From the NCBI GenBank assembly GCA_023255715.1, contig JAGDVQ010000171.1:1-43548 (forward strand): 43,548 nt of DNA. Reading direction: 5' to 3'. The notes under the pieces are model-generated. The model saw only the letters and a list, made by a program, of their open reading frames with translations, did no database searches and was not told where the DNA came from. Below, piece by piece: positions 26,493-36,000 of the stretch. Within the stretch, counting starts at the first letter, position 1. Every line of letters starts with the position of its first letter. Made by a program: the position numbers and the translations under genes. The stretch comes from Thiomonas sp. GTDB taxonomy: Bacteria > Pseudomonadota > Gammaproteobacteria > Burkholderiales > Burkholderiaceae_C.

Positions 26493-27929
26493 TTACTCGA
26501 TCGCCTTGGTGATGTCCTCGACCACCTTCTTCGCATCGCCAAAGACCATCATGGTCTTGTCCATGTAAAACAATTCATTGTCCAGACCAGCATATCCAGC
26601 CGCCATCGAACGCTTGTTCACGATCACCGTTTTCGCCTTGTAGGCCTCGAGAATCGGCATGCCGGCAATCGGTGATTTTGGATCGGTTTTGGCTGCGGGA
26701 TTGACCACATCGTTGGCGCCAAGAATCACCGCCACGTCCGCCTGCCCGAATTCGGGGTTGATGTCGTCCATCTCAAAAACCTGATCGTACGGGACTTCGG
26801 CTTCTGCGAGCAGCACATTCATATGGCCGGGCATGCGACCAGCCACCGGGTGAATGGCATATTTCACCTGCACGCCGTGTTCGGTGAGTTTCTGCGCGAG
26901 TTCCTTGACGGCATGCTGTGCGCGTGCGACCGCCAGGCCATATCCCGGGACGATAATCACGGTTTCGGCATTCGACAGCAGGAATGCGGCGTCATCTGCG
27001 CTGCCCGACTTGACCGCGCGCTGCTGGGTTTGCGCCCCGCTGCCTGACGCCTCCGCGCCAAAGCCACCCAGAATCACGCTGATGAACGACCGATTCATCG
27101 CCTTGCACATGATGTAGCTCAGAATCGCACCTGACGACCCAACCAGCGATCCGGCGATGATGAGCATATTGTTCTCGAGCGAAAAACCAATGCCTGCAGC
27201 CGCCCAGCCGGAGTAACTGTTGAGCATGGACACGACCACCGGCATGTCGGCACCGCCGATCGGAATAATGATCAGCACGCCCAGAACAAACGCCAGCGCC
27301 ATCATGATGAGAAATGGCGTCCACGACAACGTGGCAAAAAACCAGATGCCACAGGCCACTGCGGCCAGGCCAATGATCAGATTCACCCAGTGCTGGGCTG
27401 GAAAACGCACAGGCGCGCCCTGAAACAGCCGGAACTTGTAGCGTCCGGACAATTTGCCGAAGGCAATGACGGAGCCGCTGAAAGTCACGGCGCCGATGAT
27501 GGTGCCAATGAACAGTTCAACGCGATTGCCCGCCGGCAGCGGATCTCCCGCTGCCTGAACGATGCCAAAGGCATGCGGTTCTGCCACGGCCGCAACGGCA
27601 ATGAACACCGCTGCCAGGCCGATCATGCTGTGCATGAAGGCCACGAGTTCCGGCATTTTGGTCATTTCAACCCGGTTGGCCATGACCGCGCCAATCCCGC
27701 CACCGACCACCAGCCCGAGGAGCACATAACTCAGGCCCAGCGTACCGGCGTCCCCACCGATTTTGATAATCAGCGCAACCGTGGTGAGGACAGCGATCCC
27801 CATGCCGACCATGCCGAACACATTCCCGCGTCGGCTGGTTGTCGGATGGGACAACCCCTTGAGCGCCTGAATGAAAAAGACCGCTGCCAGCAAATACAGC
27901 AGGGTGACCAGATTCATACTGAGAGTCAT
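26493..27929 (-). CDS. pntB: NAD(P) transhydrogenase subunit beta
   Basis: A 478-residue protein. The N-terminal part (about 1-270) holds eight or nine membrane helices (domain II). The C-terminal domain III is the NADP(H)-binding domain, with the modified Rossmann motif VIIVPGYGLAVARAQ and the signatures AIHPVAGRMPGHMNVLLAEA and DVAVILGANDVVNPAA. With PntAA and PntAB it uses the proton gradient to reduce NADP+ with NADH. It is the last gene of the pnt unit and is closed by a terminator. Confidence 0.97.
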   Translation of the reverse strand: MTLSMNLVTLLYLLAAVFFIQALKGLSHPTTSRRGNVFGMVGMGIAVLTTVALIIKIGGDAGTLGLSYVLLGLVVGGGIGAVMANRVEMTKMPELVAFMHSMIGLAAVFIAVAAVAEPHAFGIVQAAGDPLPAGNRVELFIGTIIGAVTFSGSVIAFGKLSGRYKFRLFQGAPVRFPAQHWVNLIIGLAAVACGIWFFATLSWTPFLIMMALAFVLGVLIIIPIGGADMPVVVSMLNSYSGWAAAGIGFSLENNMLIIAGSLVGSSGAILSYIMCKAMNRSFISVILGGFGAEASGSGAQTQQRAVKSGSADDAAFLLSNAETVIIVPGYGLAVARAQHAVKELAQKLTEHGVQVKYAIHPVAGRMPGHMNVLLAEAEVPYDQVFEMDDINPEFGQADVAVILGANDVVNPAAKTDPKSPIAGMPILEAYKAKTVIVNKRSMAAGYAGLDNELFYMDKTMMVFGDAKKVVEDITKAIE

Positions 27930-28030
27930 ACCTTGATTCCTTGGTGCTGCACGCGGAGCTTGGTGTGTCGAAATGATTTGAATGGCATTGCGTTCACCAC
28001 AACCGCGTCAGTGAGCCGTTGGGATGTCTA

Positions 28031-28333
28031 TTATTTTTTTTCGCCGGTTTTCTTCTTGAACATGGCCAGCATGCGCCGGGTCACAAGAAACCCGCCAAAC
28101 ACATTCACCGCAGCCAGAGCAACGGCCAGAGTCCCCATCACCTTGCCCAGCGGAGTGACGGTCAGCGCGGCGGCAAGCATGGCCCCGACAATGATGATGG
28201 CGGAAATGGCATTGGTCACCGCCATGAGCGGCGTATGCAATGCCGGCGTGACATTCCAGACCACGTGATAGCCGACATAGATGGCCAGAACAAAAATGGT
28301 GAAGTTGATCACCAGGGGAGAGATTTCATGCAT
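28031..28333 (-). CDS. pntAB: NAD(P) transhydrogenase subunit alpha part 2
   Basis: A 100-residue protein with three membrane helices that makes up the alpha-subunit share of domain II. The typical sequence [25 protein letters not shown] is present. The alpha subunit is split into two genes here, as in Rhodospirillum and many betaproteobacteria, instead of the single E. coli pntA. It lies between pntAA (47-base gap) and pntB (101-base gap). Confidence 0.95.
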   Translation of the reverse strand: MHEISPLVINFTIFVLAIYVGYHVVWNVTPALHTPLMAVTNAISAIIIVGAMLAAALTVTPLGKVMGTLAVALAAVNVFGGFLVTRRMLAMFKKKTGEKK

Positions 28334-28380
28334 GGTTCAGAGTCCTTCGTCTTCGATCGGAATGGATTGCTCGTTGCGAT

Positions 28381-29502
28381 TCAGGCCGTCTTGCGCAGCA
28401 GTTGCCCGTCGCGGCACATCAGACAGGCCGCGACAATATCGTCTTCCATGTTGACGACAAAACCCTTTTCCTTGTCGAACACCAGTTTGAGAAAATCGAG
28501 CACATTGCGCGCATAAAGCGCTGAGGCATCCGCCGCAACCAGGGCGGGCAGATTGGTTTCACCCACCAGCGTGACACCATGCTTGACAACGGTTTTCCCC
28601 GCCTCGGTCAACGGGCAGTTACCGCCCTGCGCCGCTGCCATGTCGATAATCACCGAGCCCGGTTTCATCGACTTGACCATGTCTTCGGTAATCAGCACCG
28701 GTGCGCGGCGTCCGGGAATGAGCGCAGTGGAAATCACCACATTGGCCTGCTTGACCCGCTCGGCGACCTGCGCAGCCTGGCGCTGCATCCAGCTTGCAGG
28801 CATGGGCCGCGCGTAACCGCCCACGCCTTGTGCAATATCGCGCTCCTCATCGGTTTCAAATGGCACATCGATGAATTTGGCGCCCAATGATTCCACTTGT
28901 TCCTTCACCGCGGGCCGCACATCGGAGGCCTCGATCACGGCGCCGAGGCGCTTTGCGGTGGCAATGGCCTGCAAACCCGCAACGCCCGCACCCAGAACCA
29001 CCACACGGGCCGCCTTGACCGTGCCGGCTGCCGTCATCAGCATGGGCATGAAGCGCTGGTAGATGTTTGCCGCGAGGATGACCGCCTTGTAACCGGCAAT
29101 ATTGGCCTGGCTGGACAACACGTCCATGCTCTGAGCCCGGGAGGTACGGGGGGCAGCTTCGAGAGCGAAGGCGGTCAGGCCAGCGGCCGTCATGGCATGG
29201 AGGCCATCGACATTGAACGGATCGAGCATGCCCACCAGCACGGTACCCGGCTTCATCAAGGCCAGTTCATCCGCCGTGGGCGGACGCACCTTCAACACCA
29301 TCTCGGCAGCAAACGCCTCGTCACGGCCGACAATGGTCGCACCAGCGGCGATGTAATCTGCATCCGGTGCATCTGCGTGCACACCGGCATTGGCCTGCAT
29401 CGCGATGGAGTGCCCCTGGGCGACCAACTTCTTGACTGTTTCCGGTGTTGCTGCAACACGGGCTTCGCCGGCCAGGGTTTCTGCCGGAATGCCAATACGC
29501 AT
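28381..29502 (-). CDS. pntAA: NAD(P) transhydrogenase subunit alpha part 1
   Basis: A 373-residue soluble domain I that binds NAD(H). The opening MRIGIPAETLAGEARVAATPETV is shared with alanine dehydrogenases. The nucleotide fold is VVVLGAGVAGLQAIATAKRLGA, with ASDVRPAVKEQ after it. The RQAAQVAERV and SVIIDMAAAQGGNCPLTE regions are typical. AGGAGAG lies 5 bases before the ATG. The promoter of the unit should be in the 240 bases shared with the divergent NUDIX gene, where I see no convincing -35/-10 pair. Confidence 0.96.
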   Translation of the reverse strand: MRIGIPAETLAGEARVAATPETVKKLVAQGHSIAMQANAGVHADAPDADYIAAGATIVGRDEAFAAEMVLKVRPPTADELALMKPGTVLVGMLDPFNVDGLHAMTAAGLTAFALEAAPRTSRAQSMDVLSSQANIAGYKAVILAANIYQRFMPMLMTAAGTVKAARVVVLGAGVAGLQAIATAKRLGAVIEASDVRPAVKEQVESLGAKFIDVPFETDEERDIAQGVGGYARPMPASWMQRQAAQVAERVKQANVVISTALIPGRRAPVLITEDMVKSMKPGSVIIDMAAAQGGNCPLTEAGKTVVKHGVTLVGETNLPALVAADASALYARNVLDFLKLVFDKEKGFVVNMEDDIVAACLMCRDGQLLRKTA

Positions 29503-29742
29503 GGAGTCTCTCCTATGAAATCTTCTTTATTCAGGTCTGAAAACAGTTGAGAACCACGAGTCGCACAATAGACGACGACCTGCAACAACCCTGTTTGTTC
29601 GACCGATTCACCAAAGCTGTGCATTATCTCGCGTTTTCCCTAGGGTTGCTCGGACGCAAATGGCCGACACGCGGAAAACACTTTTGCATTTTCCAACAGC
29701 CTTGCCAAGCTCCTTCCCCAACCTTTCGAACACCGATTCAGC

Positions 29743-30228
29743 ATGCTCCCACATCTCACTGCACGCCCGCGCGTGACTGTCGCCGCCCTGATTGAACAAG
29801 ACGGTCGTTTCCTTCTGGTGGAGGAACAGACACCGGACGGTCTTCGTCTGAACCAGCCTGCGGGCCATCTGGAGGCGGGTGAAAGCCCGCAGCAAGGCGT
29901 GGTGCGTGAAGCGCTGGAGGAAACCGGCCGGGTGTTCGCTCCACTGGGGCTGGTTGGTGTGTATCTGTCGCGCACAAGGCGCACCACCGAGCACGGTGTG
30001 CAGGATGTGAGCTACCTGCGTCTTGCGTTTTTCGGGTTGGCTTCTGCCCCCGACCCCCAGCGCGCACTCGATGACGGCATCGTACGCACGCTGTGGATGG
30101 ACGTCGACGCACTGCGCGCCAGCACCAGCCGCCATCGCAGTCCATTGGTGCTGCGCTGCGTGGAGGACTATCTGCGCGGGCAACGCTATCCGCTGGATCT
30201 GATCTCGACCGATCCGAGCGTGTTCTGA
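29743..30228 (+). CDS. NUDIX hydrolase (NudJ-like)
   Basis: A 161-residue protein with a complete Nudix box, G(x5)E(x7)REUxEExGU, seen as GHLEAGESPQQGVVREALEETGRVF. The glutamates of REALEE bind the catalytic metal. The opening PRVTVAALIEQDGRFLLVEE and length resemble E. coli NudJ/YmfB, a nucleotide and thiamin-precursor pyrophosphatase. NudJ is also next to mnmA in E. coli, which supports the orthology, but the substrate is not proven. It precedes mnmA by about 48 bases on the same strand. Confidence 0.92.
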   Translation: MLPHLTARPRVTVAALIEQDGRFLLVEEQTPDGLRLNQPAGHLEAGESPQQGVVREALEETGRVFAPLGLVGVYLSRTRRTTEHGVQDVSYLRLAFFGLASAPDPQRALDDGIVRTLWMDVDALRASTSRHRSPLVLRCVEDYLRGQRYPLDLISTDPSVF

Positions 30229-30276
30229 ATCCGTGGCCCGTCAACGTCCAGCCCGACGGGTTTCTACAATTTGCGC

Positions 30277-31374
30277 ATGATGACTTCTTCTCGCGGCACC
30301 GTGGTGGTCGGGCTATCCGGCGGCGTGGACTCCTCCGTGTCGGCCTGGCTGTTGAAGCAACAGGGCTACAACGTGGTGGGCCTGTTTATGAAAAACTGGG
30401 AGGACGACGATGACAGCGAATACTGCTCCTCCCGTCAGGACTGGCTCGACGCGGCCAGCGTGGCAGACCGCATCGGCATCGACATCGAGGCGGTCAATTT
30501 CGCCGCGGAATACAAAGAGCGCGTGTTCGCCGAATTCCTCCAGGAATACGCCGCCGGGCGCACGCCAAACCCTGACGTGCTGTGCAATGCCGAGATCAAG
30601 TTCAAGGCGTTTCTCGACCACGCCATGCGCCTGGGTGCAGACAGAATCGCCACCGGGCATTACGCGCGGGTGCGACAGACAGACCAGGGATTCGCCTTGC
30701 TGCGCGGCCTCGATCCCGCCAAGGACCAGAGCTACTTTCTGCACCGGCTCAACCAGGCGCAGCTCGCGCGCACACTCTTTCCAGTCGGCGAACTGGAGAA
30801 GACCGCGGTGCGCCGCATCGCCGCCGAGATCGGCCTGCACAATGCGCGCAAGAAAGATTCCACCGGCATCTGCTTCATCGGTGAGCGTCCGTTCCGCGAG
30901 TTTCTCGGTCGCTATCTGCCGACGCGGCCTGGGCCGATGAACACGCCGGAGGGCAAGACCGTGGGCCAGCATGTGGGCCTCGCCTTCTACACCCTGGGGC
31001 AACGCAAGGGCATCGGTCTGGGCGGCAGCAAAACAGGCAACGGCGAACCCTGGTTCGTCGCGGGAAAAGACCTGGAACGCAACACCCTGATCGTGGCGCA
31101 AGGCCATGACCATCCACTGCTGCAAAGCCGCTCGCTCCGGGCCCTGTCGGCCAGTTGGGTGGCCGGGCAGGCGCCTGAAGATGGTGCGGTGATGGGTGCG
31201 AAAACCCGCTACCGACAAACCGACGCGGTGTGCCGCTACCGTGCGCACAGCGCATCGGAGTTTGCCCTGGATTTTCAGACGCCGCAGTGGGCGGTCACGC
31301 CGGGGCAATCGGCGGTGCTCTATGCAGGAGAGGTGTGCCTGGGCGGCGGCATCATCGAGGCCGCTGCAAGTTGA
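30277..31374 (+). CDS. mnmA: tRNA-specific 2-thiouridylase
   Basis: MnmA puts sulfur on the wobble uridine U34 of tRNA Lys, Glu and Gln. It has the ATP-binding PP-loop [17 protein letters not shown]. The catalytic Cys of [14 protein letters not shown] and the second redox Cys of [10 protein letters not shown] are both present. [14 protein letters not shown] and the C-terminal beta-barrel end ([19 protein letters not shown]) are also family marks. The first usable ATG is at 30277, immediately followed by a second at 30280; the TTG in the track is less likely. The length of 365 residues is normal. Confidence 0.97.
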   Translation: MMTSSRGTVVVGLSGGVDSSVSAWLLKQQGYNVVGLFMKNWEDDDDSEYCSSRQDWLDAASVADRIGIDIEAVNFAAEYKERVFAEFLQEYAAGRTPNPDVLCNAEIKFKAFLDHAMRLGADRIATGHYARVRQTDQGFALLRGLDPAKDQSYFLHRLNQAQLARTLFPVGELEKTAVRRIAAEIGLHNARKKDSTGICFIGERPFREFLGRYLPTRPGPMNTPEGKTVGQHVGLAFYTLGQRKGIGLGGSKTGNGEPWFVAGKDLERNTLIVAQGHDHPLLQSRSLRALSASWVAGQAPEDGAVMGAKTRYRQTDAVCRYRAHSASEFALDFQTPQWAVTPGQSAVLYAGEVCLGGGIIEAAAS

Positions 31375-31376
31375 AG

Positions 31377-31398
31377 GCGCAGGAACGCAGGCCTGCGC
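31377..31398. terminator. Possible weak bidirectional terminator between mnmA and the CsoR-like gene
   Basis: GCGCAGG and CCTGCGC form a 7-bp stem around an 8-base loop in the 33 bases between two convergent genes. There is no T-run on either side, so efficient intrinsic termination is doubtful. Confidence 0.3.
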
Positions 31399-31407
31399 AA
31401 CAGACGC

Positions 31408-31701
31408 TCAGGACATGCGCGCCAGCAGGGTTTCCACTTCGTCGAGCATGGCGCTGAGCCTGGGCTGATGGCCATCCTCCGCCGTTTCCAGACGGCCGTC
31501 GAGTTCCTGTTCGAGATAGCACACGGTCATGCGCACGAAGGTACTGTCGAGCGCCTTGCGCACTGCCGACAGCTGCTGCGCCACCTTCAGACAGGGTTCG
31601 CCTTCTTCGATCATGCGCTGCACGCCGCGCATCTGCCCTTCGGCGCGCTTGAGTCGGTTGAGAATGTCCGTGCGCGAGGCTTCGTTGGTCAGGACTGACA
31701 T
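31408..31701 (-). CDS. CsoR/RcnR-family (DUF156) metal- or thiol-sensing repressor
   Basis: A 97-residue all-helical repressor of the CsoR/RcnR/FrmR/CstR family. The signature is RLKRAEGQMRGVQRMIEEGEPCLKVAQQLSAVRKAL. GGAG lies 8 bases before the ATG at 31701, which is why this start beats 31746. Of the sensing positions, the first Cys is kept (Cys37). An ungapped comparison with copper sensors (Cys-x24-His-x3-Cys) puts Tyr62 at the His position and Glu66 at the second Cys position. An extra Cys61 lies one residue before the Tyr. It is therefore not a classical copper sensor; a Cys pair suggests a thiol, persulfide, aldehyde or other metal signal. It is the last gene after the efflux and TDT genes. 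Confidence 0.88.
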   Translation of the reverse strand: MSVLTNEASRTDILNRLKRAEGQMRGVQRMIEEGEPCLKVAQQLSAVRKALDSTFVRMTVCYLEQELDGRLETAEDGHQPRLSAMLDEVETLLARMS

Positions 31702-31806
31702 GGTGATGGCTCCGGGAATCTGTAAGGGCTTGGTACTGCGCTTCATCCAATCGTCTCCATCATAGGCGTGTCATTTCCGTCCGTGTCGGCGTGGCAGTGA
31801 TCTGCC

Positions 31807-32820
31807 TCAGGCGGAATGAATCAGGGCCACGGGTTCGGGCGCCAGCAGAGTGCCGTCGCGCAGGCCGCGGGCGGTCGCCAGGGTCAGCCAGCCGATGATC
31901 ACCGAGGCCAGTGCCAGCGCGAGAATCGCAAAGGTCTGCAGAGCGCCGTTCTGCGTGACCAGGGCCAGATGCATCGACAGACCGGCAAATGCCGCCAACG
32001 GAAACGACAGCGCCCAGTGCCCGATGGTGAATGCCTCCTGCATCATCGGCTTGAAAGACAGGAAGCTCAGCACGACAAAAAACAGCGCAATGCCCCAGGC
32101 GCCTTCCAGGGCTTCGACAGGGGCGCCGATCTGCGCCAGTCCGAGGCCGCCGGCTGCAGGCGGGGCGATGGTGATGAACAGCATGGGCAACAGCTTGCGT
32201 GGCAGCATGCCATGTGCAGCAATGCGCACCATGAACAGCAACTGCACGACCGGAAAAAAGAACGCGCCCACCGCCCACTGCGCCACGGACCAGGTGGAAA
32301 ATCCGAGCGCCACCCCGGCATACGGCACAACGACATTGCCGGCAGCGGCGAGGAACAGTGCCGGGGTGACCCCCGCCCAGTTCGGCCCCTTGTCGGTGGC
32401 TGCCTGCAGGCGAAAGCGGTGGAACACCCAGACCGTCACCCCCAGTTGCGCCAGCGCGCCGATCATCCAGAACCCAGCCATCCAGGCGTGACTGACGCCT
32501 AGCACCTGCACCGCAAATCCGGCCACCACCAGCATGGCCATCGGAATCATGGCCAGCAGAGGATGACGAACCGGGTGGCGCAAATCGGCGAGTAGATCCG
32601 GGGTGTGCCTCTGGAGGCGAACCCCGGTCAAGGCCAGCAGAACGATCAGCGCAGCAATGGCTGCCCAGCCCAGGCCTTGCGCAATTCCCGCTGCGGGCTC
32701 ACCAAGCAGGGGCGTAGCCTGATGCCAGGCCAGACCCAGCCCGCCCCAGCCCATGACCAGCGCGAACCAGCCGGGGGCGAGGAACTTGAGTCGGGGCTGT
32801 GCGGTGCGCGCCATGCTCAT
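31807..32820 (-). CDS. TDT/SLAC1-family (TehA-like) anion channel or transporter
   Basis: A 337-residue membrane protein with about ten hydrophobic segments. The N-terminal LAPGWFALVMGWGGLGLAWHQA and the late HWALSFPLAAFAGLSMHLA are typical of the tellurite-resistance/dicarboxylate transporter family. That family includes TehA, plant SLAC1 and yeast sulfite exporter Ssu1. Family members pass anions such as chloride, nitrate, malate or sulfite; the ion here is unknown. It begins 6 bases after the DUF2892 gene with no clear ribosome site of its own, so translation is probably coupled. Its position between an RND pump and a CsoR-like repressor suggests a role in exporting a toxic anion. Confidence 0.82.
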   Translation of the reverse strand: MSMARTAQPRLKFLAPGWFALVMGWGGLGLAWHQATPLLGEPAAGIAQGLGWAAIAALIVLLALTGVRLQRHTPDLLADLRHPVRHPLLAMIPMAMLVVAGFAVQVLGVSHAWMAGFWMIGALAQLGVTVWVFHRFRLQAATDKGPNWAGVTPALFLAAAGNVVVPYAGVALGFSTWSVAQWAVGAFFFPVVQLLFMVRIAAHGMLPRKLLPMLFITIAPPAAGGLGLAQIGAPVEALEGAWGIALFFVVLSFLSFKPMMQEAFTIGHWALSFPLAAFAGLSMHLALVTQNGALQTFAILALALASVIIGWLTLATARGLRDGTLLAPEPVALIHSA

Positions 32821-32826
32821 GCGCGA

Positions 32827-33051
32827 TCAGCCGCAGCAGTTGGCTTTGGAATCGGGCACGCCCAGCTTGCGCAGGAAGAACCCCAGCGGGCACAGGTTGG
32901 TGAAACCGAATTGCAGCAGGTTCGCGCCGACGAATGCGGTGAACAGCAAGAACCACTGCGAGACATAGAGCGGGCTAGCCGGTGCGCCAAGCAGCACCGA
33001 GATCAGGATGAACGTGCCAGCGATGACACGGATGTAGCGTTCGACAGTCAT
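32827..33051 (-). CDS. DUF2892 (YgaP-type) small membrane protein
   Basis: A 74-residue protein with two membrane helices (about 8-25 and 30-48), matching the DUF2892 domain found at the C-terminus of the rhodanese YgaP. It opens with MTVERYIRVIAGTFILISVLLG. The conserved LCPLGFFLRKLGV has one cysteine, and the tail ends KANCCG with two more. No rhodanese domain is attached. GGAG sits 9 bases before the ATG. DUF2892 genes often accompany sulfur-transfer or persulfide-response genes, so the cysteines may matter; this is inference. It lies 36 bases after the RND gene. Confidence 0.85.
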   Translation of the reverse strand: MTVERYIRVIAGTFILISVLLGAPASPLYVSQWFLLFTAFVGANLLQFGFTNLCPLGFFLRKLGVPDSKANCCG

Positions 33052-33087
33052 TTCAAAATCTCCAAGTTATGTCGATGAAGTTCAGAT

Positions 33088-36000
33088 TCACGCCGCGTGC
33101 ACAGGTTCAGCCGGTGCTGCGGGGGGCTTGGGCGGCACCTTCGGCTTCACCCGAATCTGCCAGACGTAGTAGAGCAGAGGAATCACGATCAGGGTGAGGA
33201 TGGTGGACAGCAGGGTGCCGAAGATCAGCGACACCGCCAGCCCGCCGAATACCGGATCGGACACCATGATGGCGGAGCCGAAAATGATGGCCAGCGCCGT
33301 CAACAAGATGGGCCGCAGCCGCACCGCGCCAGCCTGCGCGACCGATTCCTGCAGGCTATAGCCGCGGGCGCGGTAGTCGAGGATGAAGTCGATCAGCAGC
33401 AGCGAGTTGCGCACCACCACCCCGGCCAGCGCGATCACCCCGATCATCGACGTCGCGGTGAACGACTGGTGCGTGATCCAGTGACCGGGGAACACGCCGA
33501 TGAGCGTGAGCGGAATGGCGCCCATCACGATGACCGGCAGCAGGAAAGACTTGTAGTACGCCACCAGCAGCAGGTAGATGAACACCAGCGCCACCATGAA
33601 CGCCGCGCCCAGATCGCGGAACACGTCCAGCGTCAGCCGCATCTCGCCGCCCCACAGCAGCTGATAGCCTTTGAGATCGCTCGCCGGGGTCTCGGTGAAG
33701 CCGAGGTTGCCCGTGGTGAAGGTAGTGCCATTGGCCAGCTTCTTGCCATCAAGCATGGAGTTCAGGCTCAGCGTGGCATAGACCGGGCTGGAGTGGATCA
33801 TCTCGCCGCCCACATAGACCACCGGATGCTGGTCGCGGGTGTAGATCGGCTTGGCCAGGGTGGTGCGCTCCACCGCGGCGATTGCAGACAGCGGAATGAC
33901 CTTGCCCTGCGCGTTCTGGATCGGCACGTCGAGCAGTTGCTGCGGGCTCTGCCGGTCAGCGCGCGGCACGCGCACGATGATGTTGACCGGCTCCAACGCG
34001 TTGCTGTCGTGAATGGCGCCCACCTTCAGCCCCGACACATAGTTGTGCAGCAGCTGGATGATCTGCCCCGGGACGATGCCCGACATCGCCGCCTTTTGTC
34101 GGTCGATCTGGATGCGGTATTCGGTCGTTGTGGCGGTGACCGAATCGTCCTGGTTCATCAGACCGTAGGTCTTGTCGAAGGCACCCAGCACATCCTTGGC
34201 AGACGCGCGTAGGGTGTCATAGTTCGGCCCGTACAGCTCGGCCATGACCTGCGCGCGCACCGGCGGACCGGGCGGAGTTTCGAACAGCTTGATGAAGGTC
34301 GAGGGGAAACGCGCACGCACCGGGGCAAGCTGCTCGTAGAGCTTCTGCACGATTTCATGCGACTCGACCGAGCGCTCGTCCTTGCCCACCAGGTTCACGC
34401 GGATCTGCGCGAAGTTGTCGCCGCGCTTGAGCATGTCGCCGCGCACCAGCGAGGCAAAGTCGATCGGTGCTGCCTGGCCGACGAAGGTCTGGTAGTCGAG
34501 CACATACGGATTGGTCGCCAGCACATCGCCGACAGCGCGCGCCACCTGGTCGGTGCGCTCCAGCGTGGAGCCCGCCGGCGTGTCGACCTGGACCAGGAAG
34601 GTGTTGGTGTTGTCATTGGGCAGCATTTTCAGTTCGACGCCCAGCGGCGACAACGGCCCATTCATGCCCGAGGGTCGAATGAACTGCCAGGCCGGCATCA
34701 GCATGGCCACGATCAGCAGCAACAGCACGGCGAGGAACATGAGGTTGCGCTGGGTGCGGTTGCGCAGCAGCGGCTCGATCAGTTTCAGATAGGCCGCATG
34801 CAGCTTGTCCTGCTTGTGCGCGCCTTCCTCTTCCAGACTGCTGCTGTGCGCCAGGGCCTCGCGCATGGCCTTCTTGCTCAGCCACACCCGCGCCGCCCAG
34901 GGCACCACGGTGTAGGCCAGAATGAGCGAGGCGATCATCGCCACGGGCACGTTGATCGGGATGGGACGCATGAACGGCCCCATCATGCCGCTGACGAACG
35001 CCATGGGCACGAAGGCGAGAATCACCGCCAGCGTGGCCATGTTGGTGGGGTTGCCGATCTCGTTGGTCGCCTGCACCACGGTGCGGTTGAAGTTCTTGAT
35101 CGGCCCGCCATGCAGGTGGCGGTGGATGTTCTCGATCACCACGATGGCACCATCGACCAGCAGCCCCAGCGAGAGGATGAGCGCGAACAGCGTGATGCGG
35201 TTGATGGTCTGGCCGACGATCAGATCGACCGTGAGCACCGCAAACAGGGTCAGCGGCACGGTCAGGGTGACGATGCCTGCCTCGCGCCAGCCCAGGAAGA
35301 ACCACAGCAGCAGCGACACGCTGACGATCGCGATGCCCAGGTGCTCCACCAGGGTGTTGACCGCCTCGTTGGCCTTGTGGCCGTCGTCGCGGGTGATGGT
35401 GACATGCACGCCTTGCGGCAAGGCATAGCTCTCGATCTCGCCGAGCTTGCTCAGCACATCATGCACCACGACCACGGCGTTGGTGCCCGATTTCTTGGCG
35501 ATCGCCAGGGTGACCGCGCTCATCTCCTGCCCATGCGGCTTGCCCTTGGCAGCCAAGCCCCAGGCGAAGTGCGACAGATCGTCCACCTGCTCCGGCCCTT
35601 CGGTCACGGTGGCGACGTCGCGCAGGTAGACCGGCTTGCCATTGGGTGCGCCGATCAGGATGTCGCCCACCTGCTGCGCATTGCCCAGGAAGCTGTCGAT
35701 GCGCACCGGGGTAACCTTGTTGTTGTCCACCAGGTTGCCGATCGGCGCCGCGGCGTTGCTGCCCTGAAGAATCTTGTCGAGCTGCTCGAGCGGAATGCCG
35801 GCTGCGGCCAGCTTGCTCGGCGAAATGGCCACATTGACCGCGCGCGGCGCGCCACCCACCACTTCGGTGAACGACACCCCGGGCACGTTGCGCAGATGCG
35901 CCAGCACCTTCTCGCCCACGTCGCGCAGCTGCATGCCGTTCATCGTGGCCGACGACAGGGTGAGGGTGAGGATGGGCACGTCATCGACGTTGATCGGCTT

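Noticed and set aside
31741-31806. A separate promoter or operator for the CsoR-like gene
   Set aside because: A TATGAT hexamer exists on the minus strand but there is no matching -35 and no G-tract dyad like the one upstream of tolC.
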